Positions 22,201 to 34,100 of a stretch of 64,000 nt of DNA are shown here, piece after piece. The translations under genes and the position numbers were made by a program. This DNA is from Meloidogyne chitwoodi. Lineage: Eukaryota > Nematoda > Chromadorea > Rhabditida > Meloidogynidae. The notes below the pieces were generated by a model, which did not search any database, was not told the origin of the DNA, and saw nothing but the letters and a program-made list of their open reading frames with translations. Every line of letters begins with the position of its first letter. Position 1 is the stretch's first letter. The stretch covers positions 186,001 through 250,000 of the forward strand of contig JACZZP010000017.1 of the NCBI GenBank assembly GCA_015183035.1, read 5' to 3'.

Positions 22201-24039
22201 AAAAATTTTTTTACCGCATTTCTGTAGTATTAGCAAATTTAGAAACTCTATCTAAACGTAATAGCCTGTTAAATCGTAAAAATGGATTTGTTGTTTGAAG
22301 AACCAATTCACTCAAATAATCTAAGGGAAGACAGGCTAACAAGTCAATCCAACACAAAAATTTATCTTTTTTATAACGTTTTAATACTTTCTGAACATCA
22401 CGGACTAATATGCCTTGATCAAGATAGCCTAAAAAAATTTATTTTTTTGTTTTTAAATTAAAAAACAAAATTTTTGACATTTTGGAATTTATGACATTTT
22501 GAAATTTTTGAACAAAAGAATTCATCCCCTAAGGACGGGAAGTGCTTTAACAGGGACAAAATATCACCAAGGAGATTATCAATTGTCAGAGACAACTAGG
22601 GCCCTTTAATGATTTTTAGATTCTAAATAATCCTGGCGGGGAACGAACACAATTTTGAAATTTCAAATTTTTTGAACATTTTTAAATATTAATAATATTT
22701 TTAAAAATAATAATAAATTAATTAAACCTGTTCTAGACCTCACAAAACAATCAATTAAATAAATAGAATCAGTTATTAAATCAATAAAAATAAATATAAT
22801 TATCCATAAATACCCAACAATCTCACTATTAATAAAAACACTTCTATATACAATTAACTTTTAATTAAAAAATAAAAAAAATTAATAAAATTAATTTAAA
22901 TTAAATTAACCATTAAATTATAGCAATAAGCCAATGTTACAATACCCAGCCAATAATAATAATAATCACGAAAAGGGTCAAAAACTAGGCGATGGCGGAT
23001 ATATTCCCATTTGGAAACTGAAAAAATATTAAAATAAATTTTTTTTAATTTTGAAAATTTTATGTCCGCAAAAAATTTTTGCGGACAGAAATTTTTTGCG
23101 GATTTTTTTAAAAATTTTTATTTTTTAATTAAAACATTCGCAAAAAATTTCAATTAAAAAAATTTTTGCGGACAAAATTTCTGTCCGCAAAAAATTTTGC
23201 AGATAAAATTTTTTTTTTAATTTTTTCAAAAATAACCTCCATTTAAATCAATATTTATCCAACATAACCATTTAATTCTTCTTCTATTATTATTTTGTTT
23301 TTCTTCTTCTTCTGTCTTATTTTCAACTACAAATCCATCACTAGTGCTAATACTATATTTATTAAAAAAGTCTAATTGTTCTTTATTTATTGCAGAATCT
23401 GCAACACGAACACGGCTCATTAATGTTAAACCCTTTTTTAAATTAAATTAAAAATTTAATTTATTTAAATTAATTAAAAATTTTCAAAAAAAAAATTTTT
23501 GTCCGCAAAACTTTTGCGGACAAATAATAAATGTTCTTAAATATTTTCACAAAATAAAACAGTTTACTTTAGCTATTGTTTTAAATTTTGGTCGAACATT
23601 TAAATTATTTATTGTTGATTTACCTAAAAAATAAATTAATTAATTGAAAAAAATAAAATTAATTTCATTTACCAGAATCAGCTAAAATAATAGCAGCAGA
23701 AGAATTGTTATCTTCATTATTTATTGGATTATCAAATGTTTCTATTAAAGAAAAAATAAAATAAAAAAAATTTGTAGCAATTTGAAATTAAAAATATTTA
23801 AAAAAAATTAAAAAAAAATTTTTTTCAAAATGTCAAAAATTCAAAATGTCCAATTTTTAGGAATCCAAAAAATAAAAAAATATTTATTAACTAAATAAAA
23901 ATCTCTCTCCTTACAACAAAATAATTAAATTATAAAAATATTAAAAATATAAAAAATAATAAAATAAAAATAATTTACCCAATCCTTTTTCAACTGATTT
24001 ATTATTAGGTTGAATACGTAAAGGAGGCAATTTCTTCAT
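19300..24039 (-). CDS. Cyclic-nucleotide-gated cation channel, alpha-like, with atypical pore
   Basis: Plasma-membrane CNG channel of the sensory TAX-4/CNG class. Start ATG at 24039 ([20 protein letters not shown]). N-terminal region to 23230, then S1-S4 blocks ([74 protein letters not shown]). The pore and S6 exon (21360-21550) reads [20 protein letters not shown] then [17 protein letters not shown]. The C-linker ([20 protein letters not shown]) and a full cyclic-nucleotide fold follow: [55 protein letters not shown]-terminal coiled coil ([14 protein letters not shown]) ends at 19300-19302. The S6, linker and ligand site match alpha subunits closely. The filter, usually TIGETP in TAX-4-like channels, is NVCEVP. 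Introns contain two hairpin-repeat families and a tRNA-like locus. Confidence 0.92.
21013..21084 (-). tRNA. tRNA-like sequence in a CNG-channel intron
   Basis: On the minus strand, TGGTTCAGTCGGTAGTGGGA (A box) and CGGGTTCGAACCC (B box). The T stem pairs 5 of 5 with two G-T pairs; the acceptor stem is weak. Same strand as the host gene. The anticodon arm is not convincing. Confidence 0.4.
21614..21772. repeat. TGACCCAAAT hairpin repeat, copy 1
   Basis: The left end AATTTGGGTAAAATCTCATT with TGGGTCAAA and the right end TTGACCCAAATGAAATTTGA form an inverted repeat around a CCAAAAGCC core. Copy 2, with the same core, lies at 22034-22190 in the next intron; a half copy is at about 55613-55665. 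Confidence 0.7.
22034..22190. repeat. TGACCCAAAT hairpin repeat, copy 2
   Basis: AATTTGGGTCAAAACTCATT at the left and TTGACCCAAATGAGTTAGAC at the right, with the same CCAAAAGCC core as copy 1. Two copies in neighbouring introns of one gene suggest local duplication or a short MITE. Confidence 0.7.
23062..23205. repeat. TGCGGACA hairpin repeat in CNG intron
   Basis: TGTCCGCAAAAAATTTTTGC is itself palindromic and is repeated inverted at 23162-23200 (TTTTTGCGGACAAAATTTCT). A short version lies near 23500-23525. The word TTTTTGCGGACAAAATTT also occurs in the termini of the Merlin-like element at 46457. Confidence 0.7.
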
Positions 24040-25246
24040 ATTTAAAAAAAATAAATACCTGAAAAAAATAAAATTAAAAATACAAATTAAGCTTCTATTG
24101 TGTTTAAATAATACTCTCTAATTTATTTAAAAAATTTATTTTTAATAAATTAAAAATAAAAGAATAAAGGGGCTAAAAGAAATCTTCTCACATATTTTTT
24201 AATTTGCGTGACTAAAAAAATTTTTTTTTAGAAAAATTAAGAAGGACCTTTTTTACCCTATTTTTAAGTTTAATTTTATTTAATAAAAAAATTAAAAAAA
24301 AAAAAAAAAATATTAAATTGTTCCCTTACCTCTACTTAACACAGACCCTTTCCCCTTTAAAAAGAGAGTTAGCTTATTAGAGATTGAGGACAATTAAAAA
24401 AATTTTTTTATTAAAAAAAGAAGAGAAGTATATCCAAATATTAATATTGCTCTTTTTAAATAATTTTACTTTTTTTTTAAAAAATAAAATAATAATTAAA
24501 GGCCAGTTGCTGTTGGTTACCTAATTATTTTATTTTTTTAAAAATTACTCAAAAATAAAAAAATATTTATTTTTTAATTATATATGTAAAATTATCCTCC
24601 AAAACTCTAGAAGAATTTTGCAAAAAAAAAATAAAAAAAAATTAAATTTTAAAAAATGAAGGCAAAGCTGGGTAAATAAAAAAGATTAAAAGAGGAAAAT
24701 TAAAAAAAAATCCAAAAATAATTAAAATATAAATGATACTAAAAATCATTTGAATAAATAAAACTTTTTTTCATCATCAAAATTTATTAAAAAATGGGAA
24801 AAATTTAAAATAAGGGGGTCGTTTAGGCGCAGGATTATTTTAATTTTGGGCGCGTCAAAAAAATGCCAAACACAGCAACTTAAAATATTAAAAAAAAATA
24901 TTTTTTTAATATTAATTAGTCTTATTTTCTAACGATTGGTTAAATTAAATTTTTTCAAATTATTTAAATTTTTTATTTATCAAATTTTTTTAGTTTTTCT
25001 CTTCTGCGCCTAAATAACCTTGATTATTAATGTTTATAAAATATAAACATTTATATAAGCTAAATAAAACAAATATAAAAGAAAAGCTTCATATATATTT
25101 TACCAAAAAATATTATTATAATAAAATTTATTACTAATAAAAAAACATTGACAGTTTTGTTGTCAAAAAAATTTTTTTATTTAAATTTAATAAATTATTT
25201 TATTTATTAAATTTTATTTAAAAAATTAAAATCAATTTTTTAAAAA
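24040..25246. other. Divergent intergenic region
   Basis: Between the CNG channel (minus) and the EEP enzyme (plus), both starting outward. Extremely AT-rich with long A and T runs. The only motif noted is the pair GGGCGCGTCAAAA and TTCTGCGCC around 24850-25010. Promoters presumably lie here. Confidence 0.45.
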
Positions 25247-27060
25247 ATGAAAAATTCAATTTTTTTAATATTAATTTTAATATTTAAAATTATTTATTGT
25301 GAGGATATTAAAATAAGAATTGTTACATTAAATTTGTGGTTTGGGGGAATACATGCAAGCTCACAAGAAAAAGGACTTTTTAAATTTGCTGAACACCTTG
25401 CTCATTTAGATCCAGATATTATTGGTTTACAGGTTTATTTAAAATCAGAATAATTTAAAAATCAGAATATATATAAAAATCAGAATATTTTTAAAAATCA
25501 GAATATTTTAGAAAATTAGAAAATATAAAAATCAGAATATATATAAAAATCAGAATAATTTAAAAATCAGAATATATATAAAAATCAGAATATTTTTAAA
25601 AATCAGAATATATATAAAAATCAGAATATTTTAGAAAATCAGAATATATATAAAAATCAGAATATTTTTAAAAATCAGAATATTTTAGAAAATCAAATAT
25701 ATAAAATCAGAATTTTATAAAATCAGAATATTAGAATAATAAAAATGCGAGGTCATGCAAAATATTTTAGTCACGCAAAATTTTTTAAAAAATTTATAAA
25801 ACCTACATATACATTTTTAGGAGGTTCTCCTTGGTTTTGAAGGTAACATAATAGCCAAATATTTAAATCAATTACAAAATACCTCCAAAAGTAAGCAACA
25901 ATGGAGAGCAATAGAACGTAAATGCTTTTATACTGACACAGCTATATTGAGCAAACTTAAGGTAAATTAAAATCAGAAATAAATAATCAGAATTTCAGAA
26001 AATCAGAATAAATTTAAAAAATCAGAATTTTAAAAAATCAGAATTTCAGAAAATCAGAATTTTAAAAAATCAGAATTTCAGAAAATCAGAATAAATTTAA
26101 AAAATCAGAATTTCAGAATATTATATTCACATTTTCAGTTTACCGAATATCTGGACGATGCCTGTAATTTACCAGGAAATGGAGTATCTATAGAACTAAA
26201 CGGGTGGCGATTGAATTTATTATCCTTACATTTGAATAGTTTTGATTATGGACCAGAAACAATAAGAGATAAACCAGAAATCTCAAATGAAGATGTTTAC
26301 AAAGGAGAAGAAGGTAGAGTAGAGATAGTTGAAAAATAAGACACGAGTCTACTTATGCCTAAAATAATATATTTTAAATTAATTAAATTGTACATTTAAG
26401 AACGTATTGGAGAAGTTGAACAAATATATTCTGAAAATAAATTCAAAGATTGGTTGAATAGAAGTCAATCAACATCTGAACCAGTGTTGATAATTGGGGA
26501 TTTTAATACAGCATCACATGATGATTGGGTTGAACAAACAAAGTAAAAAAATAGATAAATTTATTTATTCTTAATTAAATTATTGAAGGGATAAACACTA
26601 TGGACGAGTAATCGAATGGCCAGTGACAAAACTCTTGACTGAAGCAAGTTTTATAGATACTTTCCGAGCCTTAAACGAAGATCCAGTGGAAGAACCAGGT
26701 TAAATGCTTAATAAAAATTAGGGAAAAAATCAGAACATCAGAAAAATAAAAAAGCAGAAAAATCAGAAAAATAAAAAATCAGAACAAAAATACACTACTT
26801 AAATAATTAAATACTCACCACTCCTCTCAGGTATCTCCTGGCCATTCAATCCCAGCCGAGCAGACAGCAACGAACCAGCAGATCGTATTGACTACATTTT
26901 TTACCAAGGATCACAATTACTTCCACTCACTGCATTTTCATATCCACAAAATAAAAGTTTAGAAATTGAAGAATGGCCATCAGATCATGCTGCAATAGTT
27001 GCTGATTATATATGGGAACAAGAAGTTGTTGATTATGACAACAAAAAAGGAGAAAATTAA
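25247..27060 (+). CDS. Secreted endonuclease/exonuclease/phosphatase (EEP) fold hydrolase
   Basis: Start ATG at 25247 with signal peptide MKNSIFLILILIFKIIYC. EEP landmarks in order: IRIVTLNLWFGG, HLDPDIIGLQ spliced to EVLLGFEGN (the metal-binding QE), YTDTAILSKL, LNLLSLHLNSFDYGPE, VLIIGDFNTASHDDWV (GDFN motif), DRIDYIFYQG and the terminal EEWPSDHAAIVADY (SDH motif). TAA is at 27058-27060. The family includes neutral sphingomyelinase-type phosphodiesterases, nucleases and inositol phosphatases; nothing here fixes the substrate. All catalytic motifs are present, so an active secreted hydrolase is likely. Intron 1 and the next one consist almost wholly of AAAATCAGAATAT repeats. Confidence 0.88.
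25440..25735. repeat. AAAATCAGAATATATAT array filling an intron
   Basis: About 15 irregular tandem copies of a 13- to 17-bp unit AAAAATCAGAATAT(A/T)n in intron 1 of the EEP gene. A second block in the next intron (25970-26120) uses AAAAAATCAGAATTTCAG. Confidence 0.9.
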
Positions 27061-28147
27061 TATTTAAAATTTGAAAAAAATTAAGCTTATTAATTTAAAA
27101 AATTAATGAGACGAGGAACGGAAAAAAACCTTCTCCTTTCCTTTAATTATTGCATAAACCCAATATATAAATATTATGTCTCATTTCTCTTTCCTAAAAT
27201 GTCTCTCTTTCTCTCTTTTTTGGTTCACATATCAAAGGAGAATTTTCATAATAAAAATAAATTTTTAAATAAAACCTTGAATGAATCAACAAAAAAACTT
27301 TTTTCTCAAGTTGTCCTTCCCCTTCATCATCAAAATTTTAGTTTCCATACATCATTTTGTTGTTAATTTTAGATTTTCGAACTACTAGAACATTAGAAGA
27401 AAGATTCTAAGTTAAAAAATAAAATTAAAAAAAAACCTTGAGACATACATTTGAATAATGGCAAAAGAATATTTTTCCTTCACAGTCTCCTCTATCAGCT
27501 TCTTTGTTGACATTAACAAACAATTTTTATTTTTTAAAGCCATCAAAAAAAGTAAAAAAATTTAAAATTAAACTCTTTGAATTAAAAAACAAAAATAATA
27601 ATTAATAAAATATCTAAAAAAATTTAATAATTTAAAACTAAAAAAAAATGCGTTTAATAAACATAAAATAAATTTTAAATGAATTATTATCAAACATTTT
27701 AATAAAAAAAGATTCGTAAATATATTTTGTTCATTTTTGGCGCTTTTATAATAAAAAGTCAAATCAGAATTATAATGAGAAAAAAAATATATATAATAAT
27801 AATTTGAAAAAATAGTATAATGAAAGAGACAAAGAGGGGAAGAGATTAGCAGTCGTTTTTTAGAGTATTGGACAATTGAGTCTTTTATACTCTTTTATAT
27901 TCTAACAAGCGAAAGGGGATAAAAAGCTCAAACCTTTCAATTACGCGACTAAGTGGCTCGTAATTAAACTTTAGTGAAAGTGTTAGAGACTCAACTGTCA
28001 CTTTTTATAAGCAAAAGAATATTTAATTATACACATTTTTACCAATATTTCCCCCAAAATTATAGGCACCGAGAAAAAATACAATAAAAAAAGTCCAATG
28101 ATTTTTATAAAAATATACACACATATTTATTTATGTACTGTTGTTTA
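27061..28147. other. Intergenic, convergent ends
   Basis: From the EEP stop to the SET1 stop. AT-rich, with short open frames that show no conserved blocks. No gene, RNA or transposon recognised. Confidence 0.45.
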
Positions 28148-31100
28148 TCAGTTGAGGTATCCACGACATTGGGAAGCACCACAAAGGCAAGGAATCTTTA
28201 CATCTTCTATTGGAAATTTATAGTCATACTAAAAATATTTATTAGATTAGTTTGACCAATTTCTTAAAAGTGACCAAATGTCAAAAAAAAATTTCTCACC
28301 GTAATCTCTTCTCCCTTTTGAATAAAACGCTTGCTGTAAATCACAATCCTCTTTTCGCCCAAAACAGTCAAAACTTTTGCATAACAATTAGGTTGACAAG
28401 AGTGATTTATGAAACGTGCAAAATTGCCCTTTTTGGTTGCGTCAATAACCTAAAAATTTTCAAAAAATTAAAAAAAAATTAAAAAATTTTCAAAAAAACT
28501 CACAACATTTTCATCTATCCTAAACAAATAAGAAGAACCAATTCCTTGTTTTTCATATGCCAATTCACGTGTATTTGCAATTTCTGGGCGAATTTTTTCT
28601 CCAATATATTCAACAATCATTTCATCTGGAGCTATTGATTCCTATAATAAAATAAATTTAATAAAAAAAAATTTAAAATAAAAATTTAAAATTATTTTTT
28701 GATAAAAGTAAAATTCAAGAACATCAATTAAAGCTAAAAACTCTTGCTAGGACTCGAACCCACACCCTTTATAAACGAAACCTAACGCCTTAACCACTCC
28801 ACCATTCGCAACTGAACTTTTTCCATTTAAAATAAGTTTTATGTCAGTAAATTTTTCTTCTTTAAGTACAAAAATAACTAAAAAGATTAGGGTTTTTTGA
28901 GTAAAATGTTCAAAAATTTCAAGTTTTAGGTAGAAAAAAGTGGATTTGAGGTATTATTATTTTTATTCTAGTAATATAGTCATAAAATATTTATTTTAAA
29001 AAATACCAAAGAGAAAAGTCCCCATCCATGAATACGAGAACGGGCAAATTTAATCATTTTGCTTCGATACTGGAAAAAAAAGTAATTAATTAAAAAAAAT
29101 AAATATTAAAAACAAAAAAACACCACCACCAACAAAAAGAAAAAAAAAGCAAAGAAAAAAAAAAGAAAGAAAACCTTTGAACAAACACAAGATCTTGACT
29201 CCTTTGAACAATTATAATCATTAATAATATTATTATTATTATTATTTTGTACCAACAATAATACCCCATCATCACCAATAATATTATTATTATTTTTATT
29301 ATTTGATTTTATTTTATCAAAATTTGTTAAAAAAGAAGAAGAAGTACTACTACCACTACCACCTTTTGAAGAGGAACAAGATAATAATAAACGCTTTTTA
29401 ATTGGAATAGAATATCCAATTAAATCGTTATTAATATTATTATTATTATTAAACATTTGACGCTTTCTTTTCGATAAAACATTATTGGTTTGGACAAACA
29501 TTTGGTCGTCAAATTCTTCTTCTTTTTCTTCTTCATTTTTTTGATTAATTAATTGTGATGATAATATAGATGATGATATTTCTTGTGTTCCTCGGTCAAA
29601 AGTCTATTTTTTATAATTAAATATTTAAAAAACAATAATATGATATCCAAACTAAATTACTCTTACTTAGAAAAAAAATCAGAAAATTAAATAACAAATA
29701 AGAGAAATTAGAGACAAAATACACAAAATTATTATTATAAGTAAAACAGAAATTAGAATAAAAATACAAAAAAATTTAATTTTGAAAACTATATAATTGC
29801 ATCTCACTAAAAAGAAGAGAGGAAATTAATTTATAGAGCCCAGATACAAAAAAAAACAAAAAATAAGATTTGGGGGTAAAAAAAATTATTATTATTATTA
29901 TTACCCTATATTTACTCTAATATAACTATTTAGGGTATTATTTTTTTTTCAATCTATCGCTGGAGGGAGTAATTAATCCCAGATGGGGTAATTAATTGGG
30001 GGAGGGTAATTATTATTAGAGTAAATACGGCAACTAAAGAATTAATAAATAAAATAATATTTACAATTTCTCTTCCTTTTTTATAATAATAAATAAAAAA
30101 TAAACTTACCTAAACATACACTTTTAATCCCCCTTTAAAAACAAAAACAAAAGACAGAAACAAAAGAAAACAGAAAAAAAAACAAAAAAAACATAAAAAA
30201 AACATAAAATAATTTAATTTTAAAAAATCCTTCCTACCTTAAGTTGATTTCCACGTAAATTATTAACAAAATAATTATTTGTTGTTAAATTATTAGAAGA
30301 ACAAGAAGGTTCATCAAAAGGAGTAGGAGAGTCTTGATGTTGTGAAGAAGTATTGTTGTTTTTATTAATTAAATTTAAATTAGTAGTTGAAGAAGAGGAT
30401 GTTGAAAATAATGAATTGCCCATTGAACGAACTATAAAAAAATCAGAATTATTGAAAAAATCAGAAGTATTTAAAAATCAGAATTATCAAAAAAGAATTT
30501 ATTAAAAATCAGAATTTTCAAAAATCAGAATTTATTGAAAATCAGAATTTATTAAAAAACAGAATTTTATAAAAATCAGAATTTATTAAAAATCAGTATT
30601 TTATAAAAATCAGAATTTCATAAAATAAACTTACTAATTGCCCTTTCACTCTTTAAAGCTTGACTAACATGACGTGCAATTATTTCATCCTAAAAAAAAT
30701 AATATAAAAAATAAAAATTTATTTTTTTTTACTTGAGTGCTTATTGTAGTTTTCAAAAGATGAGGTTCTGTTGTTATTTGTGGTGTATTATTATTATTTG
30801 TTGTTGCTCTACGCATTAATGTAGGTCTAGTAGAACCTGTTTTAATCTGCTCCTATTAAAATATAAATTAAATATAAAAATCAGAATTTTAAAGAAAATC
30901 AGAAATTTAAAGAAAAAATTAAATAAAAAAATATACAATTTTTTGTCGATCTTTTTTTCGAACATAATTTCCTTGAGTGCGCGCACTACCACTTGAATTA
31001 GGAATAATACCTTCAAGCTCAATGTCATTATAGAAATAAAATTTATTTGGAGCTTTAGGAGTTTTCCAAGAAAGAGGCTAAAAAAAATAAAAAAAAATCA

Positions 31101-34100
31101 GAATTATTTTAAAAAATCAGAATTTTTAAAAATCAGAATTAACTTCTCGCTTACCATAGGAGGTTCAATTTCAACAGCATCTTCAGGTTCAACCCATTTA
31201 AGTAGAGGAAAATTTTGTTGATAACGAAAAACATTATTCATAATATTATTATCAATTTTATTTTCAAGAATAAAATCATCTCCTAATAATTCAACAACCA
31301 TACGTAAATAAGCAATTTCTTCTAAAGCTAAGCCATCCTTTTTAAAAGAAAAAATATAAAGTTAAAAAAAAATAAATTTAAAATTTTTTTTTAATTTATA
31401 TATTGCTCTCTTCTAACTCTAATTAAAATATAAAAAATTAAAAAAAAAATTATTTTTTAAACTTTCTTAAAAATAATTAACCCGCAAAAACTAGAGGAAA
31501 AAAGGTGCCCCAATTTGTTAATAAAAAAAATTAGAAAAATAAAAAACAAAAAAATAATATAACACCACCAATTACTTTGTCCTTACAATTATAATTAAAT
31601 TAAAAAAAAAAACCTTTTCAAAAGAAAAAAGAATTTCTTCTTCCTCTTCAATTGAACGTTTAGGCCAATTACGTGTAGATATTGGACAAATCTTTTGTAA
31701 ACGATTAACAGCTTTTGTACTTGGCCATTCATAATTATCATTATAATCAACATCTCTACAAGGAGAAGATTGTACTACAGGTCTTTTAAAAAAATAAAAT
31801 AATAATTTTTAAATAAAAAAAAAGAAAACCTTTTTTTTCTTTTTGATGGTGAAGACAACGACTTTTTATTATCCAAATTAGAAATAAAAGATTCTTCTCC
31901 TTCTATTATATCATGATGTTGTTTATTAAAAGAATATTGTTGTTGTTTTTTGTCACTTTAAAAATTAATTTAAAATTTATAGGTAAAGGACGTTTCAACG
32001 CCAGAGGAATTTTTAATATTATTATCGCCCGTTGTCTCGAAAAAATTTTTTTTTAATATTTTTAACCCATTTGACAACAAGCAAAATCTTAACGCCTTTT
32101 TAAAAATTAAAACTAATATCAAAAATTATTCATAAAAATAAAAAAAGAGATTTTCCCTCGTCTTTTTTATTTTAAATAAATTTTTAAATTAAAAAGAAAA
32201 CCTGTTAGTATTCTTCAAATATCTATCAAATATAATAAATCTTGCACATCCAGATGACTCATTATTATTAATGCTTTTGTTATCTTTCATTTCATTAATT
32301 GGTTCTTCTACAGTTAGGTCAAGAGATAATGCTGCTGCCTTCGTCGTTCTTGCAGACCTAAAAATTAATTTATTAAAAAAAAATAATTTACCAAAAAAAA
32401 TATTAAGATCCCCCTTATTAATAAAACAAAAAAGTAATTAAAAAAAATTTTTACCGACAAAGGTATTGTTGACGAAAAAAAGAGAGAAGAAGGAAGCTTT
32501 TTAAGAATTTAAAGGAGAATTAAGAATATAATTTTCTAGCAAGCATTAAATTATGGCTTTTATAGTACTATTTTATAATACCCCCCAAGTAAAAAATAAA
32601 CAAACTCTTGATCATTTGATTTATTAACAACAACAATAGAATCATCTTCTATTTCATCCAAAGATGGAGTAGATGCCTTCTTTTTTAAATTAATATCATC
32701 ATCAAAAGCATCCTCAACTACTTCAATTTCTCTAATTTCCACTTCTTCTTCGTCTTCTTCATCCTCATTTTCAGAAGTAATTGTTGATGTTTGTTGGGAA
32801 ATGTCATCATCAACTTCCTCTTCTTTTTTTTCGTCTTCTTCTTTTTCAGATGATGTTCCACTTGAACAGGACGCTGCAGGCGAAACAGAACGATAACAAG
32901 TCGAAATAGCAGAAGGTGAACGAGAAGAAGAAGAAACAGAAGAATCAGAACAAATACTGGTGCTAAAAATAACTAAATTATTATATTTTTTTTAATTTAA
33001 AGGTACATTAAATAGAAAAGGTAAGCTAAGCCAGTCGATAGGCTCGAACTTTATAACCTATCCATTCCCAATCAAGCACTCTACCACTGAGCTACACAAA
33101 ATACATTATTCTTAACTATTCTTTTTAATATTAATTCATTTAAACGTTTTAAATAAAAAATCATTTTTTTGGATTATTCAATTAAAATCTATCTGGTCAC
33201 TAAAAATAATTTTTCGTCCCTTCCCACACAAAAAATAAATAAAAAAGTTAACTAACGTTCTAGCTCTAGTTTTAATAAAATCATTATCTTCATCATTTAA
33301 TAAACGCAAACGTTTTCGTTTTGGACGACCACCATCACCACAAACTGCTTCACTACCTTCTTTATTTATTCTTTTACGATTTATTGATTTTTTAAGTGGA
33401 GAAGGTTGAGGAGATGAAGGAGGTTTAGGTTTCTAAAAAATCAAAATTAAAAAGTTAAAATAAAAATAAAATACTCTTCGAATTCGAGGCAAAGATAAAA
33501 TTCTTGCAGAATGAGAAATACCAAATAAACCCGTTTTTTGATCCAAATTAAAAATTAGTGTTGATCCATTATAACCTTTTTAAAAAAAAATAAAAATTTA
33601 ATCTTAACAAAAAAAACCTTTTTCTCCTCCATCATTACCAAAATTATTAAATAATTGATCCAACAAATTATTTCCACCACCGCCATTTCTAATTGTTTGT
33701 AATGCTAAACGTTTCTTTTGTCCACCACTACAATCTTCTCCTGTTCCTCCTTGGTCAATATTTAAAGAATTTTGTTGTATAGACAAATTATTTTCGTTTT
33801 CATCAGCAATTTTTTGACGTAAATTTGCTTCCTTAAAAAAAATTAATTTTAAATAAATTAAATAAAAATAATAAAAAAAACCTCCAAACGATCCTGATAA
33901 AGTTTGTCTAAAATTTTTAATGCTTCAGTTTCTACTCGTCTGTCAATATCTTGCTTTACGGCAAGTGAAAGCATTGAATTCATTGCGTTTAAAGTGTATT
34001 GTAATGTTATAGAACATTTATCCTTTTTAAAGAAAATATTTTTTTATCGAATTTTAATTAGAAAAAATTAAAAAAAAAAAGAGATAAATATTCTAATTTA

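Noticed and set aside
27106..27366. 86-codon open frame after the EEP gene
   Set aside because: Low-complexity AT-rich sequence, no conserved blocks, no splice partners recognised; treated as chance.
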